The notes under the pieces: model-generated
Told to the model about the DNA's origin: nothing
The model's input: the letters and a program-made list of their open reading frames with translations, nothing else
The model's database searches: none
Position numbers and translations under genes: made by a program
In this document: positions 35,901 to 48,059 of the stretch, in pieces
How the letters are laid out: the number at the start of each line of letters is the position of its first letter
Numbering within the stretch: position 1 is the first letter of the stretch
From: Gordionus sp. m RMFG-2023
Lineage: Eukaryota > Nematomorpha > Gordioida > Chordodea > Parachordodidae
Assembly (NCBI RefSeq): GCF_954871325.1
Contig: NC_088777.1
Span: 3,722,509-3,786,508, forward strand
DNA length: 64,000 nt
Direction of reading: 5' to 3'

Positions 35901-37007
35901 TTTTTATTAATTTCATATTATTATTTTAGTCTCTGACAAACTCACAATTCAATCTTATAGCTGTATATATATATATATATTATATATATTGTATAAATTT
36001 CAAAAGACATGATTTATTCAATAAATTATATTATCAGATAAAGAATACCATCTAGAACTACAACATAATGGTATATAATCAATAATATAATTTAATCTTC
36101 CTCGTGTCTAAATTTTACAAAATCATATATATATTCATTGTATATATTAGTTTACTTTCCCACGATTTATATTACAAACGAGAAAGAGAATCTTTTATTT
36201 TAAATTAAATTGTGTTTTTGTTTAATTTCGAAATATTTTCGTGAATTACAACAGTAACGGAGATCTAATTTAGATAACATAACGATATTTTTATGAATAA
36301 ATTTATTTATTCAAATCCTTATTTATTCAAATCCTTATGATACTGAATTATAATATTATAATCAGAACCTGCAGAGGTACCATTTGTAAGGCCAGGCCCG
36401 GGTTTTCTTTAAAAAAAAATTTCAGGCTTGGATTTTTTTAAAATATATTTTATTTATTTTTGGTTTTTATAGCTAATAATGGCGATTTCAGATACTTGCA
36501 GTCTCTGATTATAATAGAGTTATTTTTATAAAATTTTTTATTCCTAATCTTATATTATCAAATATATTTGACATAGGCATGGCACTTACAAGAACCTAGA
36601 GATTAACAACCTTGGTTTATGAAGAAATACTAAATTACAAGTAATTTTAACCTTTTTAACATTGGATATTTGTTAATCATTATCTGATAAAAATGGAAAT
36701 GATTATTGTTTCAATTAAAATTTTTGCATCCTAATAATAGCTTAAATTTGTAAACTGCTTGGAAACCTTGGTTAATGAAGAAATAACAAATTGCGAACAA
36801 CTTAACTTTTAAATAGAATTAATCTTGGTGCTTGTATTTATTAATCTTATGCTAATACAAATATATATAGAATTTATTATTTTTTAAAATAAAATTTTTG
36901 CATAAATAATCCCTTATTAATCTACAAATAAATGAGAGAAAATTTTTTTTAATAAATACTTTTTATAAGAAAATCCTTATATCATTAATTAAGAATAATT
37001 ATGTTAT

Positions 37008-38187
37008 CATAGGCGTAGCCAGGGGGTGGGCAAAGGGAAATTCGTTCTCCCCTCTTCAAAAATTTACTTTTTGTGAATATCATTTTAAGCTAGTAATAAA
37101 TATCCTCCTTAGTCCTCTCCCCTCCCTGTCCCCCAAAAATGTATGCATATATCTTGAACAATAATTTGAAAGAAAGAATGTAAAAGTTAATATTTTTATT
37201 AATCATAATTGATACTTTTTTGGAAAAAAGCGTTTACATATAAAAAACTGAAACTAAAAAATGTTTTTAAGAAAGAAATATAGCCAAAGATAAGTCGTAA
37301 GACAAAAGTGAAATGTATTATAATCACTAATAATAGATCCATAAAATTACTAATAATATAATGTATCAAATATAATTTTCTATAAAGTGTGTAACTTTAA
37401 AATATTTTTCTTAATAAAAGTAAAATATAATTATAAACTATTAATAAATACAGTATATCTAATTTTATCAGTTATATGATAATCAAATAATTTTTACCAA
37501 TATAGTGAATTATATATTTTACAGAAGACTATAGAATATTGATAAGGACATCAGGAAATATCCTTTAAAGAATGTAAATAAAAAAAATAATTATATATTT
37601 CAGTAGCGTCAATATCTAATAAGGAATGTGGGATGAATAATATGAAGATTAATTTTAAAATCATTTAATTTATATTTAAAATAAATCGCGTTAAATAAAT
37701 GAATGCAAATGATTGCTTATATTTATTATAAAAATTATTGATTAGTAAAATTTATAAAATATTAACTGTAATATATAATATAATTTTCAAATATATCTGT
37801 AAAAGTAGAATTTTACCAAATATTTTGTAACCAATTCTATATAATAGATGCTTACTTTTTATCAATAATATTTTATACTTGTTTGGAATATTACCATGTT
37901 TTTGTAATAATGCATATATTTTATATAAACTAAAAACCAATAAAAATATATTTTTTGATTTAATCTATCAATCAATTTCTTATATTTTAAATAAAGATAA
38001 AATTTTTTTTATTAAAATTAACATCCTTTCCTATAAAAATATTTTATGTCTATATATAGACTAGAAAACCAGGCAGAAGGCTGTGCAAAAGTGGTCTTAA
38101 GGCCCATCCAAATGAGGTCTAGGGGCAAAACCCCAAGAAGTTTTATAATTCCCCCTCCCCCTTAGGAAAATCCTGGCTACGCCTATG
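37008..38187. mobile_element. hAT-type element, CATAGGCGTAGCCAGG ends
   Basis: Starts CATAGGCGTAGCCAGGGGG and ends CCTGGCTACGCCTATG, giving a perfect 16-bp inverted repeat bounded by an 8-bp duplication TATGTTAT (37000-37007 and 38188-38195). The 1.18 kb interior is AT-rich with no transposase; frames at 37752-38064 are low-complexity. The perfect ends and duplication suggest it is one of the younger insertions here. Confidence 0.9.
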
Positions 38188-38195
38188 TATGTTAT

Positions 38196-39265
38196 ATATA
38201 ATTAAATTTAACTAAAAATATATGATAATGTCCTAACAAGTTTGAGGACAGATTTATATTTTATAAATTTTAATAAGAAAATATGTGTACCTTCATATTT
38301 TTCGTATGAGGAATTTTTACCTACCACACCCTCCATTTAGTATAGAGGTCAATATAAAAGTATAAATTTCTGCTATCATAATCCATTAATATATATATTA
38401 ATGCGTTACATTGAATGTTAATATACCCCATAATCGTTATAATTTGTTAAACATAAAATTCTCATTAAATTTATTTATAACATATCACTATTTAAAATTT
38501 TTAATTCTATTACCCCATTTCTATTTAATTCCTGATGCTTTATATGTACTGGCTATCTGGGATTATATTTGTAGGGGATTGATAACCTTAGATTACCTAC
38601 ATGGTGGAGGATAGGGAAAAATATAGTGCTAGATTTCTTCAGCCACTGATCAGTGAAAGAAACCGATCCTGGCAACTGGAATGTATTTAAAAATTGTTTC
38701 ATTGTAGGGTTGTTTGCATATGCAATAAAGATAGTATTATTGTGATGACCACTCTTGAAGGAATTTACACAGTAAAATATAATGTAGGCAGGGTTTACAT
38801 AAGCTCCTCAAAAATTAATTCACCCCTACCACTTTAAAATTTGGACCCATACATTAAGTTCCAGCAACCCTACAATATAATTTAAATTTTTTTTATAAAG
38901 AACCCAGCATTAATATTTAGAAAAATTCTAAATAAACTCTTTCAGTCATGGTTATTTTGGCCCAAGTATGACTAATAATCATGGGGGGTAGGATCCCCCC
39001 ATCGCCAATCTGTTCTCATAAATTATATTTTAAGCGAATAAATATTTTCTTGTACACATCCCCCATCTCACCCCCTTTTTAAAAAAATATGTACACAATA
39101 TGTAACTATAAGGAAGATATTGAAAAAAATTGGTATGCTAATCTTGACCAGTTACTATTTGGAAGTTTGGATGACAATTATATTTTTGTCTGAGATATAT
39201 ATCTACTTCATAAATGTAAAAGATGTGTGAGTTCTATCTTAAATCTAGCCATGGCCTAGTTTCCT
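38196..39265. other. intergenic DNA without a supported gene
   Basis: A plus-strand frame at 38411-38614 ends LITLDYLHGGG but shows no domain I recognise. A 70-bp stretch near 39195-39262 is repeated in the same orientation near 40405-40470, and on the minus strand the second reads GHVKI, a kinase-like word. Its meaning is uncertain. Confidence 0.3.
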
Positions 39266-39500
39266 CAGATTTGGGAGCAACAAAAAATCATAAAAAAAAT
39301 TAGCATGGAGCTTTGTCAAACATGTTCAAAATAACCACAATATATTTTATATATTTAAATAATTAAAAACATGAAAGATTTTAGGGTGGACATATGGGCT
39401 CTTGGCGTAACTATGTATGAAATGCTAACTGGTCAAAGGCCTTTCGATTTGCCTCTGTAGAGAAATCATTGGCAAGGTATAATTATAATGGTAACAAACC
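39266..39500 (+). pseudogene. inverted stray copy of a kinase subdomain-IX exon
   Basis: The plus strand at about 39373-39459 reads [17 protein letters not shown] then [10 protein letters not shown] and a stop. This is the kinase segment after the APE motif (xVDxWALGVxxYEMLTGxxPF). The same segment with its left flank (GCATGGAG..., ACAATATATTTTATATATTT) occurs in reverse at about 39850-40095, as part of the kinase pseudogene. This plus-strand copy keeps the reading frame better than the other. Confidence 0.7.
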
Positions 39501-39869
39501 TATTAGCAGAACTAAATACCCGAAGACAATAGTGCATATGGTGCAAAATATGTCACAAAAGAGTTAGTAAAACCGAATTTATAAATTAATATTAATGTAA
39601 AGAATTGGTTGCCATTTTTAAAAGATTTTGTCAATTCGATCAGCTGTTAAGTCCATTTATGTCTATTAAAATAAATTTAGCCGAGATAGATAAAATGTAA
39701 TTTAATAGGTCATTATAAAATCATAAAAGGTTTATGCTATAAAAAATCAATGCAAGGGCTTTTAAATAAGATATTTTTTAAATTTTTAAATTGCAGTAGA
39801 AATTTGGAACAAAGTTTTTGTTATTGAGGAAGGAATTTTATAATTGCAGGAGATTTCCAATATTTACAC

Positions 39870-42800
39870 ATCACCAAGGATTTCTTCTTAGTGCAATCAA
39901 TGGGTCTTCTTCCCGTAAGCATTTCATAAATTGCTATGCCCAAAGTATGTCCACCCTAAAATCTTTCTTATATTTTATTATTTAAATATATAAAATACAT
40001 TGTGATCATTTTGACTACCTTTGGCTAAACTCCATGCTCACATTTTTTCAATTTTTTATCTACCAATGGCTGAACCACAATAATAATTTTAAATATTTTT
40101 TTTAAAGTGTTAATTTGAATCCCTTTACTATTTGTTATAAAAATAAAAAAATTTGATAGCAAAAATCTTTTTCATATTTTTTTTAAAGACGCATAGAAGA
40201 TATAGAAGAAAAATGTTTTAAGGCATCAAATAAATAATTTTGAATATATACCCAACTTTTCCTAACTTATAATATTCCATATGACTCCCATCCAGATATT
40301 TGGGATAAAGGTACCTTGGCCATAAATGGGTAAATGTAATGCGAATCTTGTTCAATTTCTAACAGATGAGGAGGTTACGGTGAATAACAACTTATGGTTC
40401 TTCGATATATATATCTATCTCATAAATGTAATGGGTGTAGAAGTTCTACCTTAAATCTTGACATGGCCAATTTTGTGATGTAGAATAAATTCAAGTTGGA
40501 CAAATATTAATTAAATTATCCCTCTCTGATTTCAAAAAATGCATCGCCTTATAAATATCCTTTGGTTTAGATAGAAACATCTCAAATATGGCTTCCAGTT
40601 ATCTTCTAATCCAAACATTGATTCTATTAATAAAAACCGAAAAGTTAAAAATCAGAAAATATCACATTTCAAAGTCTTATCTCAATCAATGAGTCCTTAG
40701 GTCTACTAGTCTTTATCACGTGGATATTATGTATCGTCTTTAAAGACTTCTCAAAGGCTAATTGCTCTTTTGAAATGATCTAAGTAATTTAGGCCTTCTT
40801 CTTAACCAGTTATATTTATTTTTAAAATCATTCTGTATTTATTTTTAAAAATATTTTACCTGTTATTTCTAATATATATTTTTTTAAATAAATAAAATAA
40901 TTTAACTTCAATTAATTTTTGTTGTTAATATAAATATAATAGGCAAGCAATGATTTAGAAAATAAAATCTAATTTAAGGTTTTTAGAAATTCTTGTTTTA
41001 GATTAAAAACAATATATTTTACCATTATATTTGTCTATAATAGGACTAATATTCTTCGAGAAAAATTATCAAAAAACAAGCCTCACGTTTTATAAATGCC
41101 ATTTCGTTATTATTTTTAGTAATTGTCATGAATAATTATAGAATTTAAACTTTCCTTAAATCTATTCGTCCACGATATTATTTATACATCCATTTTATTA
41201 TAAATACAAATTTTAAATAATTCGTTAAATTTTCGTAACTTTTTTATCGATTCGGAAAATGCGTATAAATAAGAAAAAATATAACTTTTATTTCTTGCTA
41301 ATACGCCATTTGGCGTAAGTCTATCATCTCCCTCTCCGATAAAACGACTCTATATAAAACTTATAAAACTAGACATAGAGTACCATTAGATGAAATAGAT
41401 CAATAATTTAGTTTGATTATAAACTTCAAAAAATTGAATTTTGATGTTTATATTTGTAGAAACATTTAATTGTTGCAATAAGTATCTTTTAAAAAAAAAG
41501 ATGTTACTTTGCCCAGACCGAAATTGGCTATACGTATATGGCCCTCTTTGTCAATTATTTTTCCAGGTTAGAGATCTCGTTGCACAATTCCTGAAATATA
41601 TTTTTAAAAAATACAAATTAAATCGGTATTTACTAGAAATCATCATTTTATTCGCTAATAAAAAAAAACTGATTTAAATCAAGAAGCCACTTTATATAAA
41701 ATGGCAATATAAAAGTTGTATTTATAATAATTATAAATGTTCCGAAAATGTAGAACCTCTAGAATGGAGGAATGTTAAACCCAGGATAAGCTCGGCTACA
41801 TAGAACCTTACAAGATTTTCAGGAATCTTGTTTAACTTTTTGATAAGGCTTCGCAAATCACCCCCATTTACAAAGTCCATTGCTATGATCATACTACAAT
41901 ATTACATTCATTTTTGAGAAACTTTATAAGTATTATTTTTATATAAACTAATCAAAAGCCTTATCATTTTTTTCCCCTCCCCATAATTCCCATAAATTTA
42001 AATCTTAGATATTTTAAATTCGCAAAAGTAAATATACTTTTCGAACGTTGTAAAGGTTGCATGATAGCCACCAGAAATGGCTGATTTCTCGCGATTTTTA
42101 ATATCTTTATCTCATTTTCGAATGACGTCTTAACAAATATATGGTAATTTAAATAAATTGAAATGTTATCGACTCGGCCTAAATGTCATAAATATCAGGT
42201 ATCATTGTTTTAATACTATCAAAGATATAATGATAATATAATTTAATCATTATATATGGCTTTCTTTTTGAAAGTTATTTTGCTTTATAAATAGATTTTT
42301 GTTTGTTGATGTTTTTACATCCCTAAACATTATTTACTATAGCTTCAACAGAAAGAATGAATATATTAAACAAATATAAACCTTGCACTGGTTTATGTCC
42401 ATCATTTTCAAAGCATAGAGATTTTTAGTATGTTTTTGTTCAGCTAAGACCACTTCGCCGAATGAACCTTTGCCTAATATTTTAATTAATTCGTAATCTG
42501 ACAGTTTTTTCTTTTTCCTTTTCCTAAAATAAGATTATTTTTATATAAAGCTTGCTAATTATATAGTTCATTTATTTATTTCTTTCTTCATTGCTTCCTT
42601 CCTTCCTTGATTTACTTGTCATCGCCTTGATTAGAGTCTATTGGAACATTTACACATTCATCTTTAAGTTTATCGACAATATCTAACACACTCCCACGCA
42701 TACTTTCATCCCCACGACCAAGTGGTACGTCTTCCCTGATATAACCTTTCCCAAACTTCTGTTTCCAAATGCACTTTGTGCAGCGGAACCAATCAATTAC

Positions 42801-42946
42801 TTTCTCCAATCGCCCTCCTCTTTCCTCTTCTAAAATTATATAATAAATTATAAATATCGATATAATAAAACTTTACTCCTCTGCACGTGGTCGTTACCTT
42901 TATTCACATCCTTCTTATCTTTTTTTAAAAATGGAAAGACTAGCAT
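39870..42946 (-). pseudogene. AGC/PKC-like protein kinase gene, intron-bearing and decayed
   Basis: Exons run down the minus strand with matching phases. Exon 1 (42946-42898) MLVFPFLKKDKKDVNK. Exon 2 (42829-42616) includes RLEKVIDWFRCTKCIWKQKF. Exon 3 (42523-42382) has the glycine loop YELIKILGKGSFGEVVLAE and the ATP lysine in YALKMMDI. Exon 4 (42128-42038) FENEIKILKIARNQPFLVA. Exon 5 (about 41893-41757) IIAMDFVNGGDLRSLIKK and FYVAELILGLTFLHSRG. Exon 6 (41590-41508) IVQRDL, a stop where the catalytic-loop lysine belongs, then IDKEGHIRIANFGLGK. A weak subdomain-VIII remnant lies near 40320-40270 and subdomain IX near 39966-39880 (one frameshift). Novel-PKC kinases are the nearest family by pattern. 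The lost RDLK lysine, DFG changed to NFG, a non-matching exon 4-5 phase and the frameshift argue for a dead, unprocessed duplicate. Confidence 0.7.
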
Positions 42947-44099
42947 AGCTTTACAAAATTTTATAATGACGATGATGATTGTTGTTTGAATTAGATATTT
43001 AAAAATACGTAGTAAATTATATAAATAAAAAATAAGCAAAATTAATTCTCGATTGCATGATGCATATTAGTTGGCTTATAAGATCATCTTCCATATTGAA
43101 GAGTTATCGTAAAAATTTAAAACTTTTCATACTATACTCGAAATAACTCTTTTTATTTCATGAACCTAAACTGTACTTTTAACGATTCAAAATGTTGTAA
43201 ATTTAATTTGATAGTCTCAAAAGGTCTTTAAACCTATTTGTACCACTTGATATCTGTTTAAAATATTAAGCAGTCAATTTTGATTGGTAACTATGTCATT
43301 TTTAGAGTTTTTTATATTATAATCTTAGCTACCTAATCCTGCAATTTAGGTCAATAAAGAGAATAAAATTTTGATTTTAGGTATTACATATATATTTATT
43401 TAAAGAATGAACGTTTAGAAAAATAAAGTTATATATCCGGGCTTAATGACCCATGTACAGATAGATGCAGTGCAAGTAAAAGCCCTCTTTTGAATCAATT
43501 GTATATATGTAAACCTTTTTGAATAATGTTAAGGCTTGGGTTCCAAATGATATACACACTAAAACTATGGGAATGAACTAAAGATTATTTAGGTGGCTAT
43601 ATTTATTTGCCTTTTTGTTTTTTTGCTCTCATGATGGAGTTGATAGAAAGAGATCTGGCAGAACAATCTAAACAAGCGTAATCCCAAGCCAATATTATAT
43701 CTTGTTACAGGAGATTAAAGTCTTACCACCAGGTCTCAGTTCCGAAAGAATAGTTGCGGATCTCAAGATTCTATTGATGATCGAATTGTATAGTGTGTGG
43801 ATAATCTAACTTTTGAGAAAAAGGAAGATGGGGTTAGTATCGAACTTGAACCTGGAGCTGAAAACAGTTTTTGAAGAATTAAGTGATCCCGTACCGAACC
43901 TAAACCCTTTTTAAATTAATTTCTAAGAACACGAACAGAACCAGGGTTCAATCGGGCTCAGAGAATTTTATATTTAAAATCATATATTAAGATATCTGCA
44001 TAATTGTTAATACAATTATTAATAATTTTAATGAGACTTGTGACCCCCTTGAAATATTTAGACTATTTTGAAAATTAGATAGCAAGTCTTATATTGCTG
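42947..44099. other. intergenic DNA upstream of the kinase pseudogene
   Basis: No gene is supported. About 43820-43960 has GAACC/AACCTGG-rich words like the subterminal DNA of hAT elements, without paired ends. Confidence 0.35.
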
Positions 44100-44512
44100 C
44101 TAAATGCATCCATCCTGCGAATGCCCATTTTTAAATAATAATAATAATAATAATTAATGTAAAAATTATAAATTTTAAAATATTTTAAAATTGGAACCAG
44201 TATTACACTTTTTTAAACATCGAAAATTTTACCTAAAGTTTATTAAATATTTACATTTTCTACCTTTAAATATAATGTTTATACAAAATAAAAAATTTAT
44301 ATGATAGATGGTGCTAAATAATATTTAATTTAAAATTACAATTTAACTTAGCATAATTTCTTTAAAATTTGTTAATATTATGTAAACCTAATTAAAAATA
44401 ATTTCCAAATCTAAATGGAGAAACTTCCAATAATTAAAAATAACAGAGTATTACATAAATAATTAATAAATAAATAATATTTGACTATGATAAGTATCTA
44501 ATTCTTATGTTA
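44100..44512 (+). repeat. diverged dispersed repeat, copy 1
   Basis: Aligns along about 400 bp, in the same orientation, with 46925-47278. Shared landmarks in order: GCCCATTTTTAAATAATAAT, AGATGGTGCTAAATAATAT, AATTTAACTTAGCATAA, TATGTAAACCTAATTAAAAA, ACTTCCAATAATT, AGAGTATTACATAA and GACTATGATAAGTA. It is non-coding and its class is unknown. Confidence 0.65.
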
Positions 44513-46526
44513 TAATAATTTCTACGTTACACTCTATTATTGATTCATTATTATTCCAAAAAAGATATAGTAATTTTCGTAAATTTTCTTAAAATTTTTT
44601 GGATCTTTCTTTAATTATAGTATTATAAAAATTTTTTTAAAATAGTGCTAATTTTATAATATATATTTTTTTGAATAATGATAATGATAATTAAATTAAC
44701 TTTATTAAAACACATATAAATATGAGAGATATAATGCAACATCTATAATATATATAAAAGCCGTGTCAATGTCAAACGTAGTAGCCAATAGTATTCTATT
44801 AAAATAAAAATTACCATAGCTTATTCGATTCAATGATAATATCATACCATATCAAAAATTCATTTATTTAAGCTACCATAAGATACATACTAGAATTCTT
44901 AGGTTAAAAATATAATTCTATATCAGGCGTGAATCATTAATGAGTGTTAATTCCAAATTTTTATTATTCTTATAATATGTTAATGATGTAAACATATATA
45001 CTTATTGCAATCAATATGAACAAATATTTGAAATATGTTTGAATATATACCTTTTTTAAATTAATTTCTATATTTTTAATTTTTATAATATACTCAATAA
45101 AAAATCTAATTTTGCTAGATGAGGGTTTTGTATATTGTTATCATGGAAACAGATTTTGTATTTGGACTTATTAAAATTGACTTCAAGTAATTGAAAGCGA
45201 AATGGCTTATTTATTCCTCCCTAATAATTCTTATAATTACTTTAAAAAAATATTAATAAAGTAAATAAAGTTTTTTAATAATTTTCAAAATAGATAATAT
45301 AGAATACATCATCGCATATTTTTTTTAAGCATGGTTTACAAAAAAAAATATACCCATTTCTCAATTTCTCAAAAGCTTTTATTTCATTTATTTTAAAATA
45401 TTCTGGAGATTCATAAAAAATAGAGAAAATAACAATCTCCTCTAACAAAATATAAATATAGCGGTATTTTTAATATATTTATTGTTAATATAAAACTAAT
45501 TATTATAAAATCAAATGAAAAAAATTATCAAGAAAAAACTTTAATAAGATTGCTTTTAAAACTTTAATAAAATTGTTTTTATATATTAACCAAATTCTTT
45601 CATTTCTATTCCTATCTTTCTCAATCAATACCAAATCAAATTCGTTCATATTTAGTCTTGTCGTTCCAAATCAGTATAACTGTTCACCAAGCTAATCCAA
45701 AATTTATCGAATTGCAAAATCCATCAATTGATGGTTTTTGTTGTCATAACATTTATACATTTTGTAAATACAATTAAAACAAATTTAGAAATATACTCTA
45801 AAATTGTTTTGGTAAAAATATCTGCCTCAAAATCTAAACAAATAAAACATTTTTAACATTTAAAACCTTAAAATTTATTATCCATTTTTAGCTGTGTTAT
45901 ATAATAGGAAATAATAAATAAAAATATTGTAAATTTGGTTATTAAATAGCAATGTGTTTAAATTTTATATCACGCACTCATTAAATTATCTGTATTTTAA
46001 TATTCTAATACTTGTAAGAAAGTTATTCAGATATGATTTGTCCTTATTTTTATTTTATATCTTATTGCTAACCTTATTCAAATATTTTTTGTATATATAT
46101 TATTAACATTTTAAGAAAATTTAGTTACAATTAATTTTAAGAATAAAATTATATCGCTCACCGAGACATAAGTTACCTTTTAAAACAAGCTATTAAGATT
46201 AACATAGGCTGTAACATAATTGTAGATCTGTATTAACAAATATCCTTCTGATTGCAATTGCATGTTAACAACATGTAGATTTCCTAAATGTAAAATCATG
46301 CCTAAATTTTCTTCCGCCAATTTATTATGGGAAAAAATTTTTTAAAAAATATTTGAACAGCTCTTATATATAATTTCCAAAATCGTCTCCAATTTAATTT
46401 TCTTTAAAATAATATTCAAATATATATTTGTTTATATTTTTGTATATTTATTAATTAGTTAGTTGTGCCATAAATTAAAATATGATTATACTCTTGAATA
46501 TATACTAAAGTATAGAGATATATATG
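44513..46526. other. AT-rich intergenic DNA
   Basis: No open frame, inverted-end pair or structured motif could be supported. Confidence 0.4.
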
Positions 46527-46892
46527 TTAGCGTCATTGTCTTATTTTCTCAACATTGAATCGTTTTTTGAGCACGTATTTCAATAATTTAAAATTTTGAT
46601 TTTACCAAAAATGTATGCCATTATGTTTGGAACACCTACTTTATGAATTTCAGACAATATTTCCAAGAACATTTAAAAACTTAATATAATTTACATTAAA
46701 ATTTTTCATATATTTTTATATAAATTATAAATGACTCAAAAGTTTAACAATAAAATTGTCTACAAGGAATTCTAAACATGCTGGAATACATTTTTGGTAA
46801 AATCAAAATTCTAAATTCAATAAAACGCGCTCAAAACAACGATTTAAAGTTAAAAAAAATAACACATTGTCGAAATAACAAATTGACGCTAA
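46527..46892. mobile_element. palindromic TTAGCGTCA-family miniature element, copy B
   Basis: Begins TTAGCGTCATTGTCTTA and ends AATTGACGCTAA. Its halves are near-complementary (AATGTATGCCATTATG and CTGGAATACATTTTTGG; TTTTTTGAGCACG and CGCGCTCAAAA). It matches copy A at 6293-6654 in length and order. Confidence 0.75.
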
Positions 46893-46924
46893 CATATATT
46901 TATATATATCGATAATATCTAAGT

Positions 46925-47278
46925 ACATTTATCCTGTGTTTACCCATTTTTAAATAATAATAATATAATGTAATAATTATAAATTTTAAAATCGGTAGAA
47001 TTTTTTGTGTATATGAAAATTTACATATCCATTTTTTAAATCTAAAGTTTATATAAAATAATAATTCTATGTAATAGATGGCGCTAAATAATATATAGAT
47101 TAAACTAACAATTTAACATAACTTAAATTTTCAAAATGTTGTTACTATTATGTATACCTAATTAAAAATTAATTTTAATTTAAGCAGACAAACCTCCAAT
47201 AATTTTAAAAATAGAGTATTACATAATCTAATAACAAAAAAAATAGTAGACTATGATCAGTAAACAATTTTTATGATA
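46925..47278 (+). repeat. diverged dispersed repeat, copy 2
   Basis: Partner of 44100-44512, with AGATGGCGCTAAATAATAT, AATTTAACATAACTTAA, CAAACCTCCAATAATT and AGTAGACTATGATCAGTA. It begins right after the palindromic element ending at 46892. Copy 1 has no such neighbour. Confidence 0.65.
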
Positions 47279-48059
47279 ATAAAAATTTAATTAGTTAACT
47301 GCCTCATGGAAACACATGGCAGCAAGCTATGATTGAGAAAACTCTTTTATTAAAAATAAAAATGATTTTTACATTATCTTGTAATATAGCTAAATTTTTA
47401 AGTTTATATAGTATTATAAAATAATATAAACCTGAATTTCGCAATATTATTTATATAATTGTACAAATATTTTAATTATTATAAATTTTTTGATCAATTA
47501 TTTATTTTATTTAATTTTACATTATCTTTCTATAATTTTTTTTAATTTTAATTTTATTTTAATTTGCTATATTATTTTATTTTAACGTATTTTCATTTTT
47601 TTTAACATCTATAACACCTCTCAAACACGATACATAATTAAATAAATAAATTTTATTAAATCACCTCACACTAAAAATTTTCCCGACGAAATTAAATTTT
47701 TTATTTACGATCATTTTCTTAAAATTTTATTTTACCAAACTCTCCCCCTTCTATCTTAAATAAACCATTGTTATATTAAATGAGCCTATAAAAAAATTAT
47801 ATTAAATAATAATATCAAATTTAATTTAAGTTTTAATAAATATTTACACGTAATTTCTTTTGTTTTGTTGCTTCTAATAATATTTTTTATTTTATTTTTC
47901 CAACATGAAAAATAAAGATAACTTATCAAATACTTGTGTTTATCTTATTCGTCTCCCCTTAGCTATATATTTTTTTTCTTTATCTTCCTGAAATTTTGAT
48001 TCCCCCCCTACCTTTATATCTTTACCCCTGTTAGTATCTTTTTATTTTTCCCATCCAAA
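47279..48059. other. AT-rich, locally pyrimidine-rich intergenic DNA
   Basis: No gene is supported. C/T-rich tracts near 47740 and 47950-48060 lead into the reverse-transcriptase relic. Confidence 0.4.

Noticed and set aside
41441-41677. Plus-strand frame of 78 residues
   Set aside because: It is antisense to kinase exon 6, whose minus-strand motifs (RDL, GHIRIANFG) are clear.
43430-43760. Possible exon with MELIERDLAEQSKQA on the plus strand
   Set aside because: The frame closes quickly on both sides, and neither strand gives a recognisable motif or splice pair.
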